A stretch of DNA of 64,000 nt from Bacteroidota bacterium (GCA_006226425.1 SBGX01000034.1:1-64000); one strand, 5' to 3'. Shown: positions 17,275 through 26,674, counted from the stretch's first letter. Translations and numbers: made by a program. The notes: a model not told the origin generated them from the letters alone.

Positions 17275-18750
17275 TTAGCTCATCCAGTTGGTTTTGGCTC
17301 CTGCGTTCCATTTGACCGTAGTCTTTTTGTTCTGTGTCCAGAACTCCACGGAACTTCTTCCAGTGATGTCACCTACTCCGAATTTGGACTCATTCCACCC
17401 ACCAAAGGAGAAAGGTTCTCTTGGGACAGGAACACCCACGTTCACTCCAATCATTCCAGCACTTGCCCGCTCGATAATTTCTTTGGCCAAACGTCCACTT
17501 TGCGTGAACACAGCAGCGGCATTTCCATAGTTGGAAGAGTTTTCAATATGAATGGCTTCATCCATATCCTTGGCTCGGATAATCGAAATGACCGGTCCGA
17601 AGATTTCTTCACGAGCTACACTCATGTCAGTGGTTACATAATCGATAATCGTTGGTCCTACGTAGTAACCACCTTCCTTTCCAGGAACACTGGCTCCACG
17701 TCCATCCAACAGGATTTTTGCCCCGTCTTTTTCGGCCTGAGCAATGTAGCCTTCAATACGTTCTTTCGCCGCCTTGCTAATCACAGAACCCAGATTATTT
17801 CCAGGGACGATCGTCTTGGCATATTCAACCATTCGGTCGATGATGGCTTGAACATTGTCTACTCCAACCATCACAGAAGCTGCCATGCAACGTTGTCCTG
17901 CACAACCAGACATCGATGCAACGACATTGGTAGCTGTCATTTCGAGATCAGCGTCAGGTAGCACGATTAGGTGATTTTTAGCACCTCCAAGGGCCACACA
18001 GCGTTTCAGGTTAGAAGTAGCACGTTTGTAAACGATTTTTGCAACTGGTGTAGATCCGACAAAAGAAACGGCTTCGATGTCCGGATGATCACAAATAGCT
18101 TCAACCACTTCTTTTCCTCCGTTGACAATATTGAAAACGCCATCTGGAAGTCCTGCTTCTTTCAGAAGTTCTGCCATTCGAACAACACTTAAAGGAACAA
18201 CTTCGGATGGCTTCATGACCATCGTGTTTCCAAGCATGAGTGCATTTGGCATCGTCCAGTGGGGAACCATATTCGGGAAGTTGAAAGGAGCGATGGAAGC
18301 AACAACTCCCAAAGGTTTTCTTTCAATCCGACATTCCACTCCGCGGCTGACTTCCTGTACCTCATTCGCTACAATTTGAGGAAGCGACACGGCAAATTCA
18401 CATAATTCCATGCTTTTTTCAACTTCTGCACGCGATTCGTCGAATGTCTTACCATTTTCCAATTGCACCAATTCGGAGAGTTCTTTCATGTGCTTTTCTA
18501 ACAGGCCTCGATATCTAAAAAAGATCTGAGCTCTTTCTTTCAGGGTCATGGACGACCATGCCGGAAAAGCTTTTTTGGCGGCCTGAACGGCTTGATCAAC
18601 ATCGTTATAAGTGGATAAAGGGAGGTTCGAAATCACCTCTCCGGTCAACGGACTTTCTACATTCATTGATTGTTGTCCGTTTCGGACAAATTTTCCGTCG
18701 ATGTAATTTTTTACTTCAGCTTGTTTTGCTACGGCTTCCATAAGCGTCAT
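17275..18750 (-). CDS. mmsA: CoA-acylating (methyl)malonate-semialdehyde dehydrogenase
   Basis: This 491-aa aldehyde dehydrogenase converts malonate or methylmalonate semialdehyde plus CoA and NAD to acetyl-CoA or propionyl-CoA and CO2. The catalytic Cys is C288 in GCAGQRCMA. The oxyanion Asn is in APFNFPNMVPHW. The general-base Glu of ordinary ALDHs is replaced in LGGAKNH, as is characteristic of the CoA-dependent MMSDH/IolA branch. It is the first gene of the minus-strand operon and the final step of the pathway. Three palindromic sites lie in its upstream region. Confidence 0.95.
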   Translation of the reverse strand: MTLMEAVAKQAEVKNYIDGKFVRNGQQSMNVESPLTGEVISNLPLSTYNDVDQAVQAAKKAFPAWSSMTLKERAQIFFRYRGLLEKHMKELSELVQLENGKTFDESRAEVEKSMELCEFAVSLPQIVANEVQEVSRGVECRIERKPLGVVASIAPFNFPNMVPHWTMPNALMLGNTMVMKPSEVVPLSVVRMAELLKEAGLPDGVFNIVNGGKEVVEAICDHPDIEAVSFVGSTPVAKIVYKRATSNLKRCVALGGAKNHLIVLPDADLEMTATNVVASMSGCAGQRCMAASVMVGVDNVQAIIDRMVEYAKTIVPGNNLGSVISKAAKERIEGYIAQAEKDGAKILLDGRGASVPGKEGGYYVGPTIIDYVTTDMSVAREEIFGPVISIIRAKDMDEAIHIENSSNYGNAAAVFTQSGRLAKEIIERASAGMIGVNVGVPVPREPFSFGGWNESKFGVGDITGRSSVEFWTQNKKTTVKWNAGAKTNWMS

Positions 18751-18802
18751 TTTTGTAATAAATTCTAAATTGTATTATATAATATGGTATTCACTGTTTT
18801 TC

Positions 18803-18816
18803 CTAACCGGTTTAGC
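18803..18816. promoter_or_regulatory. Second operator-like palindrome upstream of mmsA
   Basis: The site CTAACCGGTTTAGC is a near palindrome (on the minus strand GCTAAACCGGTTAG). It shares the CTAAAC half-site with the palindrome about 30 bases further upstream. It lies 53 bases before the mmsA start. Confidence 0.4.
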
Positions 18817-18832
18817 AAAATGAGTTAAAATT

Positions 18833-18846
18833 GCTAAACGTTTAGT
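18833..18846. promoter_or_regulatory. Palindromic operator candidate upstream of the pyrimidine operon
   Basis: GCTAAACGTTTAGT matches, at 13 of 14 positions, the perfect palindrome GCTAAACGTTTAGC found between allB and puuD at 34227. It is 83 bases before the mmsA start. Palindromes centred on CG with AAACGTTT cores are typical of LacI-family operators. No LacI-type gene is present in the window. Confidence 0.6.
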
Positions 18847-18938
18847 TAAAATTGAACTTTACCAAATATTGGAATAAAAAAACAGAATTCCAAATAATTA
18901 GAACGGGAAAAAGCTGCCTTTTGAACAGTAAAATTTAA

Positions 18939-18950
18939 TAAAACGTTTTA
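18939..18950. promoter_or_regulatory. Third palindrome (TAAAACGTTTTA) in the mmsA-guaD gap
   Basis: This perfect 12-base palindrome shares the AAACGTTT core with the site at 18833 and lies about 190 bases upstream of mmsA and 47 bases past the guaD stop. It could be an auxiliary operator for looping. The evidence is the shared core only. Confidence 0.4.
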
Positions 18951-18996
18951 GTGAGCTTGATTTGCCTCCTTTGCACTGTAGAAAGGGGATAGAAAG

Positions 18997-19470
18997 CTAG
19001 TACTCGATCTTGTCCTGCTTGCTCTGCCATTCCCGAAATGCTTCAATGGCTTCTTCAGGAAGGAGTTGTTCACAGCTCAACTTTCGATCTTCCAAAGGAA
19101 TTTCAATCTCTTCATAAATGAATTGATCATCGAAACCAATGTCTGCGGCATCCTTTTTTGTATTTGCGTAATAGATCTTTTTGGGGCGCGCCCAGTAGAT
19201 GGCTCCCAAACACATGGGACATGGTTCACAGCTCGTATAAATTTCGCAGTCATCCAGTTGAAAGGTTCCAAGGACCTTGCAGGCTTCCCGGATGGCAACT
19301 ACCTCGGCGTGAGCTGTTGGATCATTGCTTGAAGTCACCTGATTGAAACCCCGGGCGATGATTTCTCCATTCCTTACCACGACAGCGCCAAAGGGACCTC
19401 CTTTTCCGGCTCGCATGTTCTCAAGAGAGAGCCTGATGGCCTCTCGCATAAAAGCTTCTTTTTCTTTCAT
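18997..19470 (-). CDS. guaD: Guanine deaminase (CDA-fold, B. subtilis GuaD type)
   Basis: This 157-aa Zn deaminase converts guanine to xanthine, the substrate of the divergent xanthine dehydrogenase. Zinc ligands are H54 with E56 (THAEV-type AHAEVVAI) and C84/C87 (CEPCPMCLGAIYWARP). The segments CKVLGTFQLDDCEIYTS and DIGFDDQFIYEEI, and the aromatic C-terminal tail ending in EY, match B. subtilis GuaD closely, which separates it from TadA. It is monocistronic and divergent from xdhC. Confidence 0.92.
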   Translation of the reverse strand: MKEKEAFMREAIRLSLENMRAGKGGPFGAVVVRNGEIIARGFNQVTSSNDPTAHAEVVAIREACKVLGTFQLDDCEIYTSCEPCPMCLGAIYWARPKKIYYANTKKDAADIGFDDQFIYEEIEIPLEDRKLSCEQLLPEEAIEAFREWQSKQDKIEY

Positions 19471-19574
19471 TTCAGGAACTCTTTAGTGTGTTGGTTGATT
19501 TTAATCAGGGTAAATATAAAGCAAAATCTAAAGAATTGACCTGTGATTTACTAAACTTTTTTAATGAATTTTAG

Positions 19575-19582
19575 TATGTTTG
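19575..19582 (+). promoter_or_regulatory. Candidate Bacteroidota -7 box for xdhC
   Basis: TATGTTTG fits the Bacteroidota TAnnTTTG -7 consensus and lies 16 bases before the xdhC ATG, which would give a very short leader. No convincing TTTG -33 element was found at the usual spacing, so support is weak. A CTAAAC half-site sits at 19551. Confidence 0.3.
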
Positions 19583-19597
19583 TTTGGATTAGTGCTT

Positions 19598-20365
19598 ATG
19601 AACCAGTTGTACAGAGAGATTGAAAGACTTCAAAAGAGTGGAAAAAAAGCTGCCCTCTGCACTATTATTGCCACGAAAGGTTCAGTTCCCCGAAAGGTAG
19701 GAGCTAAGATGCTCGTTTATGAAAACGGTGATATCAGTGGAACGATAGGAGGTGGAGCACTGGAATATAAAGTGATTGAGGAGGCACAGGAACAAATTCG
19801 TTTGGGCCGACCAAAAATTGTGAAGCACAGTTTAGTAAACGAATTGGATATGTGTTGCGGAGGGAGTGTAGATTTGTTCATTGAACCAATTCAAAGTCAG
19901 TTTGGATTGTACATTTTTGGTGCCGGACATGTCGGACAAGCACTGGCTCGTTTTGCCAATGAGGTAGATTTTCGGGTGACACTGATCGATGAGCGTTTGG
20001 ATGTGTGGGAGCCTCATGAGGAAATCTCCTTTATTTCCGGGCAACATCAGGAGGTAATCACTTCCTTATCCTTCAATACACATACGGCCATTGTGATTCT
20101 GACACACGATCATGCTTATGATAGGGAAATCCTGGCACTTTGTCTGCCAAAAGAAAAGGCTTATCTGGGGATGATTGGGAGTCAACGCAAGGTGGAGATT
20201 GCCCGAAAGAATTTGCTGGCTGCCGGAATTGCTAGTAAAGAGCAATTGGATGAGGTACGGATGCCGATCGGGCTGGATATTGGAGCCCAGACACCAGAAG
20301 AGATTGCCGTGAGTATTTTGTCCGAGTTGATTCAGTGTCGGGCCGAATTGAGAAAACAGGAATGA
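19598..20365 (+). CDS. xdhC: XdhC/CoxI-family Moco insertion/maturation protein
   Basis: This 255-aa accessory protein binds and probably sulfurates and delivers the molybdenum cofactor to xanthine dehydrogenase. It has the N-terminal XdhC/CoxI domain (TKGSVPRKVGAKMLV; GTIGGGALE; CCGGSVDLFIEP) and a C-terminal Rossmann domain (LYIFGAGHVGQALARF; IGSQRKVEIARKNL; GLDIGAQTPEEIAVSI). I chose the ATG at 19598; a TTG at 19580 would add six residues but overlaps a candidate promoter box. It is the first gene of xdhC-xdhA-xdhB. Confidence 0.93.
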   Translation: MNQLYREIERLQKSGKKAALCTIIATKGSVPRKVGAKMLVYENGDISGTIGGGALEYKVIEEAQEQIRLGRPKIVKHSLVNELDMCCGGSVDLFIEPIQSQFGLYIFGAGHVGQALARFANEVDFRVTLIDERLDVWEPHEEISFISGQHQEVITSLSFNTHTAIVILTHDHAYDREILALCLPKEKAYLGMIGSQRKVEIARKNLLAAGIASKEQLDEVRMPIGLDIGAQTPEEIAVSILSELIQCRAELRKQE

Positions 20366-20420
20366 GCTTGAAAGAAGCCATTTTTTTATAATTTAAGGAC
20401 TTTAAAATTTATTGCTGAAG

Positions 20421-21857
20421 ATGCAGGATGTTATTTCTTTTGTTTTGAACGGTCAGCGACGACAAATTCGTTTTGGGCACGAACATCAACCAACGGATAC
20501 CGTATTAAATTATTTACGCAATCAGCCCGGAACGAAAGGGGTGAAAGAAGGTTGTGCAGAAGGGGATTGTGGTGCCTGCACCCTGATGTTGGCAGAACTG
20601 AATGGTGACCAATTGCAATATAAAGCGGTCGATTCCTGCCTGATTTTCCTTCCTATGTTACAGGGAAAGCACCTGGTGACCGTTGAATATCTCGGAAAAC
20701 AGAAGCAGGGAGAAACGGAATTACATCCGGTCCAGGAGGCACTTGTTGAGGCCAACGGAAGTCAGTGTGGTTACTGTACCCCCGGAATTGTCATGTCCAT
20801 GGCCACCCTATACAAAAAGGGAAAACAGGTGGAAAAGGAGGAAGTGGAAGATGCACTTACCGGAAATTTGTGTCGTTGTACGGGCTATAAACCGATTATT
20901 GATGCCTGCATGAAGTCCTGTCAGCATATTAGTGAAGACGTGGTGGACGAGCAAGCTGATCAGGTAATTTCCTTGTTGAAGGATATCAAAGTAGAGGCTC
21001 GAAGTATTGAAATTCGAACGGAAAAACAGCAGTATTTTCAGCCGAAGACGCTGGAGGAAGCTCTTGATTTGAAAGTTCGTTTTCCGGATGCCTATATTTT
21101 GAATGGAGCTACGGACATTGCGCTGTTGGTTACCAAGCGTCATCTTTTGCTAGAAACCTGCATTGATCTGTCAGGGATTGATTTGTTAAGAACTATCGAG
21201 ATCAGCGGGGATTACCTCGAATTTGGTGCAAGTGTGAGCCTGGAACGAATGAAGGGAGTTTGCCAGGAATCTTTCCCGGCGATGCATGATCTACTGGCCG
21301 TATTTGGTTCTCGTCAAATTCGGGAAATGGCAACGATCGGAGGGAATATCGGTTCCAGTTCTCCGATCAGTGATTCCCTGCCGCTCTTGTTTGTGAGTGA
21401 AGCGGAGGTGCAACTAACTAGTAGTAAAGGAAGTCGCTGGGTGAATATGAATGATTACATCACTGGATACCGTCAAACCGTTCGACAGCCAGATGAGTTG
21501 ATTACCCGAGTGCGAATTCCAAAAAATTCGGATGGAGTAGTAATGAAGTTTTACAAAGTCTCCAAGCGAAAGGATTTGGATATTTCCACCGCCAGTGCAG
21601 CCTTTAGTTTGCAGTTGGAAGGCGATCAGGTGAGTAACATCAAGATGGCTTATGGAGGGATGGCAGCGCAGTGTCTGCGGGTTCCCGAAGCTGAGCAATA
21701 CCTGATTGGAAAGACATGGGAGCGCAAAGAAGTAGAAGCGGCCATGCAAATGATTGCTGCCAAATTTACTCCGCTTTCTGATGCCCGTTCCGGAGCTGAG
21801 TTCCGAACCAGTGTCGCACAAAAATTATTATTGAAGTTTTGGTCTGAACATGCATGA
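20421..21857 (+). CDS. xdhA: Xanthine dehydrogenase, [2Fe-2S]/FAD subunit
   Basis: This 478-aa subunit carries the two [2Fe-2S] clusters and FAD for NAD reduction. The plant-type cluster ligands are C45, C50, C53 and C73; the second cluster is C115, C118, C150 and C152 (SQCGYCTPG; LCRCTGYKPI). FAD-binding motifs are LNGATDIAL and TIGGNIGSSSPISDSLP. The ATG at 20421 gives the usual MQDVISFVLNG start; a TTG at 20412 is three codons upstream. It overlaps xdhB by 8 bases. Two subunits instead of a three-subunit form fits the XdhAB class. Confidence 0.95.
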   Translation: MQDVISFVLNGQRRQIRFGHEHQPTDTVLNYLRNQPGTKGVKEGCAEGDCGACTLMLAELNGDQLQYKAVDSCLIFLPMLQGKHLVTVEYLGKQKQGETELHPVQEALVEANGSQCGYCTPGIVMSMATLYKKGKQVEKEEVEDALTGNLCRCTGYKPIIDACMKSCQHISEDVVDEQADQVISLLKDIKVEARSIEIRTEKQQYFQPKTLEEALDLKVRFPDAYILNGATDIALLVTKRHLLLETCIDLSGIDLLRTIEISGDYLEFGASVSLERMKGVCQESFPAMHDLLAVFGSRQIREMATIGGNIGSSSPISDSLPLLFVSEAEVQLTSSKGSRWVNMNDYITGYRQTVRQPDELITRVRIPKNSDGVVMKFYKVSKRKDLDISTASAAFSLQLEGDQVSNIKMAYGGMAAQCLRVPEAEQYLIGKTWERKEVEAAMQMIAAKFTPLSDARSGAEFRTSVAQKLLLKFWSEHA

Positions 21858-24174
21858 ATTTATGAAAGAAATGAAACAAGCAGTACCTCACGATAGCGCA
21901 AGAAAACACGTCAGCGGTCAGTCCGTTTATATTGATGATATGACCATTAACGAACAGCTTCTCGTTGGAAGAGTGGTCTATAGTCAGAGAGCTCATGCAC
22001 GGATCAAAAAGGTTGATTTTTCGAAAGCACTGGAACTGGAAGGAGTTCATGCCATTTTATCGTATCGGGATATTCCCGGTGAGAATCAAATGGGGCCGGT
22101 GGTGCACGATGAGCCTTGCCTGGTAGAAGAGGTGGTGGAGTGCATCGGTCAGGCTATTTTACTGATTGCCGCCGAAAGCGATCAACTGGCCATTGATGCC
22201 GAACGTTTGATTGAGATTGAATACGAAGACCTGGAAGCAGTCATTGACTTACGAACAGCTATTGAAAAAGGAAATGTATTAGGCCCACCCCGACAAATGA
22301 AGCGCGGAGATGCGGATGTCGAATTACCGAAATCAGTCCATCGGATGCAGGGTGAACTGGAAACAGGGGCCCAGGAGCAGTGGTACCTAGAAACGCAAAC
22401 TTGTTTGTGCATTCCTGGAGAAGGAAGAGAAATTACGGCATATAGTTCCACACAACACCCTTCGGAGACTCAAGCCATTATTTCCGAGGTCATGGGTATT
22501 CCCAAGAATGAAATTGTGGTGGAAGTACGCCGGATGGGAGGTGCCTTTGGTGGAAAAGAAACACAGGCCAACTGGGTAGCAGCATGGAGTGCACTCCTGT
22601 GTCGGGCCACGAATCGCCCGGTGAAAATCCGTTTGTTTCGGGATGACGATCAGATCATGACCGGAAAAAGACATCCTTACCTCTTTCGTTACGACGTTGG
22701 TTTTGATGAGCAGGGGATGATTACGGCCTTGAAGATTGAGCAGAATGCAGATGGGGGCTGTGCCACAGATTTGAGCTTTGCCATCCTGGAACGGGCGATG
22801 TTGCACGCTGAAAATTGTTACTACATTCCGCACATAGAGGTAATCGGAAAGGTTTATAAAACCAATTTGCCCTCCAATACGGCATTCAGAGGCTTTGGCG
22901 GTCCTCAGGGAGTCGCAGCAATTGAAAGTATCATTGATCAGATTGCCCGGCGTTTGAAATTAGACCCGGCGATCGTTCGCAAGCGCAATTTTTACGGAAT
23001 TGATGATCGCAACGTGACCCATTACGGGCAGGAAGTGGAATTGAACCGCATACATACGATCTACGAGCAATTGATGGAAAGCTCCGAATATGAGAAACGA
23101 AAGGAAGAGATCGCTGAATTTAATCGTCAGAATGAATTTTATAAGAAAGGAATTGCCATGACTCCGGTCAAATTTGGAATTTCCTTTACGACGACCTTTT
23201 TGAATCAGGCGGGGGCGCTGGTGAACATTTACACGGATGGAACGATCCTGGTGAACCACGGTGGAACCGAAATGGGACAGGGATTGAATACGAAAATGGC
23301 TCAGGTGGCAGCACGAGAATTGGGGGTGACCCTGGGACGAATCAAAGTCAATGCTACCAATACCTCCAAGGTTCCAAATACATCCGCTACGGCAGCTTCT
23401 TCGGGGACGGACCTGAACGGAATGGCGGTGAAGCACGCGATTGATCAAATTAAGGCCCGACTTCAGCGATTGGCGGCGGAATTATTGAGTAAAGATCAGG
23501 AAAGAGCTTCGCGGGAAGCAGATATTTGCCTGGAAGAGGATCGCGTATTTGATCGGCAGCATCCCGAACGTGCAATGAGCTTCCCGGAATTGTGTTTGCA
23601 GGCGAATTTGAACCAGGTGAGTTTGAGTGCAGCGGGCTTTTACCGCACACCGGATATTGGTTGGGACAAAATCAAAGGTTGGGGAAAACCCTTTAACTAC
23701 TTTGCATACGGGATGTGTGTGAGTGAAGTATTGGTAGATACCCTCACCGGATACTACAAAAATCTGCGAACAGACATCCTACACGATGCTGGAGATTCCA
23801 TCAATCCGGGACTGGACATTGGGCAGGTTGAAGGAGGATACATCCAGGGAGTTGGCTGGTGTACGACCGAAGAATGTAAGCGGGGAGCGAAAGGAGAATT
23901 GTTGAATCACTCTCCGGATACCTACAAAATTCCTTCCGTGCAGGATATTCCAATCGATTTTAGAACCTCGTTACTTCAACAGGCCCCAAATCCCAATGCG
24001 GTGCGAAAAAGCAAGGCAATTGCCGAGCCACCGTTTATGCACGGACTGGCCACCTGGTTGGCGATCAAAGATGCCATTTCAGCGGTTCGGGATCACGCTT
24101 TTGAACCGGAATTCAAATTACCGGCAACGAATGAGGTGATTTTACTGAGCATTGATGAGTTGATGCGGCGGTGA
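21850..24174 (+). CDS. xdhB: Xanthine dehydrogenase, molybdopterin-binding subunit
   Basis: This 774-aa catalytic subunit oxidises hypoxanthine and xanthine to urate. Moco-binding and active-site motifs are GGAFGGKETQAN, AFRGFGGPQG (substrate Arg), GGTEMGQGLNTKMAQ and the catalytic Glu E726 in AEPPFMHGLA. Length matches XdhB. It is the last gene of the + strand operon. Moco for it can be made by the genes at 35798-40716. Confidence 0.96.
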   Translation: MHEFMKEMKQAVPHDSARKHVSGQSVYIDDMTINEQLLVGRVVYSQRAHARIKKVDFSKALELEGVHAILSYRDIPGENQMGPVVHDEPCLVEEVVECIGQAILLIAAESDQLAIDAERLIEIEYEDLEAVIDLRTAIEKGNVLGPPRQMKRGDADVELPKSVHRMQGELETGAQEQWYLETQTCLCIPGEGREITAYSSTQHPSETQAIISEVMGIPKNEIVVEVRRMGGAFGGKETQANWVAAWSALLCRATNRPVKIRLFRDDDQIMTGKRHPYLFRYDVGFDEQGMITALKIEQNADGGCATDLSFAILERAMLHAENCYYIPHIEVIGKVYKTNLPSNTAFRGFGGPQGVAAIESIIDQIARRLKLDPAIVRKRNFYGIDDRNVTHYGQEVELNRIHTIYEQLMESSEYEKRKEEIAEFNRQNEFYKKGIAMTPVKFGISFTTTFLNQAGALVNIYTDGTILVNHGGTEMGQGLNTKMAQVAARELGVTLGRIKVNATNTSKVPNTSATAASSGTDLNGMAVKHAIDQIKARLQRLAAELLSKDQERASREADICLEEDRVFDRQHPERAMSFPELCLQANLNQVSLSAAGFYRTPDIGWDKIKGWGKPFNYFAYGMCVSEVLVDTLTGYYKNLRTDILHDAGDSINPGLDIGQVEGGYIQGVGWCTTEECKRGAKGELLNHSPDTYKIPSVQDIPIDFRTSLLQQAPNPNAVRKSKAIAEPPFMHGLATWLAIKDAISAVRDHAFEPEFKLPATNEVILLSIDELMRR

Positions 24175-24201
24175 TCACTTAGGGCATCTTATAAGAATTG
24201 A

Positions 24202-24882
24202 TCAATGATCATCATGGTGTGCGAAATTCAGTAAGAAATGTTTGGACTCGACCATTCCGGCGGGAGCCACTGTTCCAGCGCAATGATTGTTGTTATATGC
24301 GAGCACCCAGACATCCAAAGCATGAGGCCGACATCCGGGTTCGACCAATTGAAACAACTCGTTCAGTCTGACATAGGATGTGGCTGACTTCCGGAAAGGG
24401 GCTTCCTCACCAACTGGAACAATGGGAGGGAGACGCTCCACCGCTTTGAGATTGACCGTTTGGTATTCCGCGAATCCCGGACCACATCCCTTGGTGAGAC
24501 GCATGCGAAGTTCCACGTGCCGAATTCCCAATTGTTGATCATAGGCGTTAGCCACAAACTTGATCAGGTCGTTAGCCACATAATCGTCTCCATCTTTTGG
24601 ATCCAGGAACCGATAGCGGTTTTCACTTTCATACCATTTGAAAGTAATCGTACGCTGACCAGATGGGTGCATCAAATTCATATCAAAGCCCTCAACGAGC
24701 AGACTGGTCTGTGGAACCCCAGAGCTGTGTCCTTGCTGACAGGGAGGAACGCTAAGCACGTCAAGTTTGATTTCTTGTTCGACCTGGTCCATTTTCTCTT
24801 TGGCCGAAAAATAAGGGTACAGCGCAAAAGCCAGGACAGCTAAAGCCATCACGCTCACTGGCCAAATAAATTTTTTGTTCAT
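24202..24882 (-). CDS. Hypothetical exported or membrane-anchored protein, Cys/His-containing
   Basis: No family was recognised. The 226-aa protein starts with one N-terminal hydrophobic segment (residues 6-26, WPVSVMALAVLAFALYPYF) that could be an uncleaved anchor or signal. The rest looks like a beta-rich soluble domain with four cysteines (CQQG, KGCGPG, PGCRP, HCAG), enough for two disulfides, and a His/Asp tail (HHDDH) that could bind metal. It converges with xdhB (27 bases apart). A 30-bp repeat copy lies 55 bases upstream of its start. Confidence 0.7.
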   Translation of the reverse strand: MNKKFIWPVSVMALAVLAFALYPYFSAKEKMDQVEQEIKLDVLSVPPCQQGHSSGVPQTSLLVEGFDMNLMHPSGQRTITFKWYESENRYRFLDPKDGDDYVANDLIKFVANAYDQQLGIRHVELRMRLTKGCGPGFAEYQTVNLKAVERLPPIVPVGEEAPFRKSATSYVRLNELFQLVEPGCRPHALDVWVLAYNNNHCAGTVAPAGMVESKHFLLNFAHHDDH

Positions 24883-24936
24883 AGCATTACAGTTAGAGTA
24901 TTAACTATAAACTTAAGTAAAAAGGAAATGACGTAT

Positions 24937-24966
24937 CGTATCTAAGCGTTTAAATACGGATAATTA
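24937..24966 (+). repeat. Left copy of 30-bp direct repeat
   Basis: Two segments, 24937-24966 and 29425-29454, have the same orientation and match at 26 of 30 positions (core CGTTTAAA-ACGGATAAT). They bracket a 4.46-kb block of four minus-strand genes. Each copy also lies 55-70 bases upstream of a minus-strand start, so it may instead be a shared regulatory site. It contains a TAARCGTTTA palindrome-like core similar to the operators at 18833 and 34227. Confidence 0.65.
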
Positions 24967-24968
24967 AC

Positions 24969-25520
24969 TCAATCGTACCAGTACGAAACCACTGGTTTCT
25001 TGGGGAGGTTCTGTAATTCAACCACTCCGGATGCTTTGAGTTCCCGGGCAATGTTCCGAAGCGTTTTCTGATTCCAGGAGAGTCCCCAACGCGGAACGAC
25101 AATGGAAGTGGCCATTTTCTCGATCTCCCCGAGTCTGGGAGTGGAGAATTTAGCGTGAATCTCCAGGATGGAAAACAGAAGCGTTTGCCGTTGATGAAAT
25201 TTGATTCGGTCCAGGTCGTAGCGGAGTTGTCTGTTCCGTTTTTCGATTTCCAATTTATTCTGCTCGCGATTCAGGGAAAGCCGTTTCGGCACTTTTCGGA
25301 AATAGACCCAGATAGGTGACATAAAGACAAAGACGAGCAGGATACTCAGGAGGTAATTCCCCGGACTGGAAAGTTCTTCTGTGAGATCCTTTCCGTCTTC
25401 GATGACTCGGCTGATGGAGGTCATGATGTGGATCATGCAGGCATAAATCAGGAAATAAAACAAACTGATGAGTAAGTCTATTTTTCTTCCGGTCCAGGTC
25501 TTTGTTTGAGATCCCTCCAT
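24969..25520 (-). CDS. Hypothetical two-TM protein with possible winged-helix C-terminus
   Basis: No family was recognised. The 183-aa product has two hydrophobic helices (about 14-35, LLISLFYFLIYACMIHIM; about 52-71, YLLSILLVFVFMSPIWVYF), then a basic coiled segment (LNREQNKLEIEKRNRQL), then a C-terminal domain (LLFSILEIHAKF...NIARELKASGVVEL) whose pattern resembles a winged helix. Its stop is 3 bases from the left direct repeat. It follows the PAS kinase gene by 39 bases and may be co-transcribed with it. Confidence 0.65.
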   Translation of the reverse strand: MEGSQTKTWTGRKIDLLISLFYFLIYACMIHIMTSISRVIEDGKDLTEELSSPGNYLLSILLVFVFMSPIWVYFRKVPKRLSLNREQNKLEIEKRNRQLRYDLDRIKFHQRQTLLFSILEIHAKFSTPRLGEIEKMATSIVVPRWGLSWNQKTLRNIARELKASGVVELQNLPKKPVVSYWYD

Positions 25521-25559
25521 GAACCAAATTTAACTTTTTAAGAGGATTTAGACAAGAAT

Positions 25560-26567
25560 TTAAATTTCATTTACGTAGTTGTTCAAATTAATAATGGTGC
25601 AGGCGCCATTTTCATTTTTTAGTTCCATTGTTCCATCAATCTGTTCCACCAGAGAATTAATGATTTCGATTCCAAAACTTCCCGAGAGAGCTTTATCTTG
25701 AATAACTTTTTTCGGAAATCCGCGACCATTATCTTTGTAAGAAAAATTAAGCTTGTTCTTGATTAATTTGGTCTTTATTTCTATCTGAGTCATTTTGTTA
25801 GTACTGCTCGAACCGTGTTTAATACTGTTAGTAATACACTCCGAAATTATTAAGCCAAGTGGAACTAAATCGTTGATGGGAAGACTTAGAGACAACTTGT
25901 TTATCTTAAACACGACATGTTTTAGTTTAAAAGATTCGATTATTCTGTTGAGGTATTCGTGAAAGTCAATTCGATCAAAACTTTTTACTTTATAAATTGC
26001 TTCATGGGCTTCACAGATGGCACCGATCGACTTTTCTATTTCATGAACTGAAATACAACCCCTTTCATCTTGTTTCAGACGAACCAAACTTTGGATGAGT
26101 TGTAGGTTGTTTTTTACCCTATGGTGAACTTCACTTAAGAGAATATCTTTCTCATGGATTGACTTTTTGAGCTCAATTTCCAATTGTTTTATTTCCGTTA
26201 TATCTGTATGGGAGCCACACATCCGTAGGGGGGTTCCTTTTTCGTCCCACTCAAAAACTTTACCCCTATCATGAACCCAAATCCAATGCCCATCCTTGTG
26301 TTTCATTCTGGTTTGAAAGTCATAGTAATCACTTTGCCCATTGAAATGCTCCTCCAACAGGCGGTTAGACTCTTCTAGATCTTTTGGGTGAGCAAACTTA
26401 ATCCAAGTTTCTATACTTGTTGGTTCAAGTTCACTGAGCCGGTAACCAATAATTTCTGCCCAGCGTTCATTGAATATGGTTTTTCCATTTTGAATATGCC
26501 AATCCCATGTACCAATTCTGGTACCTTCTATGACCAGGTCATTTCGTATCAGTTCATCTTTCTTCAT
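25560..26567 (-). CDS. Cytoplasmic PAS-domain sensor histidine kinase (HisKA_2 type)
   Basis: This 335-aa kinase has no membrane segment. A PAS_3-type domain (about 10-130; TRIGTWDWHIQNGK, DGHWIWVHDRGKVFEW, CGSHTDITEIKQLE) is followed by a HisKA_2 phospho-acceptor region (LLSEVHHRVKNNLQLIQSL) and an HATPase domain (PLGLIISECITNSIKHG; FSYKDNGRGFP; FGIEIINSLVEQIDG). HisKA_2 kinases often work with detached response regulators; none is adjacent. Base composition looks more AT-rich than the flanking catabolic genes. Confidence 0.92.
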   Translation of the reverse strand: MKKDELIRNDLVIEGTRIGTWDWHIQNGKTIFNERWAEIIGYRLSELEPTSIETWIKFAHPKDLEESNRLLEEHFNGQSDYYDFQTRMKHKDGHWIWVHDRGKVFEWDEKGTPLRMCGSHTDITEIKQLEIELKKSIHEKDILLSEVHHRVKNNLQLIQSLVRLKQDERGCISVHEIEKSIGAICEAHEAIYKVKSFDRIDFHEYLNRIIESFKLKHVVFKINKLSLSLPINDLVPLGLIISECITNSIKHGSSSTNKMTQIEIKTKLIKNKLNFSYKDNGRGFPKKVIQDKALSGSFGIEIINSLVEQIDGTMELKNENGACTIINLNNYVNEI

Positions 26568-26674
26568 TCCAAAAGTAATTAAGCAGTCAAGTTGTGAAGG
26601 AAGACATTCTCAATATAATAAAAAAAAGAGAAACATGAACAAAAATGTAAATTTTAGGGATCAGATGTGAATCA

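Noticed and set aside
24937-24966. Reading the 30-bp repeats as CRISPR or as insertion-sequence terminal repeats
   Set aside because: There are only two copies 4.5 kb apart, in direct rather than inverted orientation, with no transposase or cas gene.
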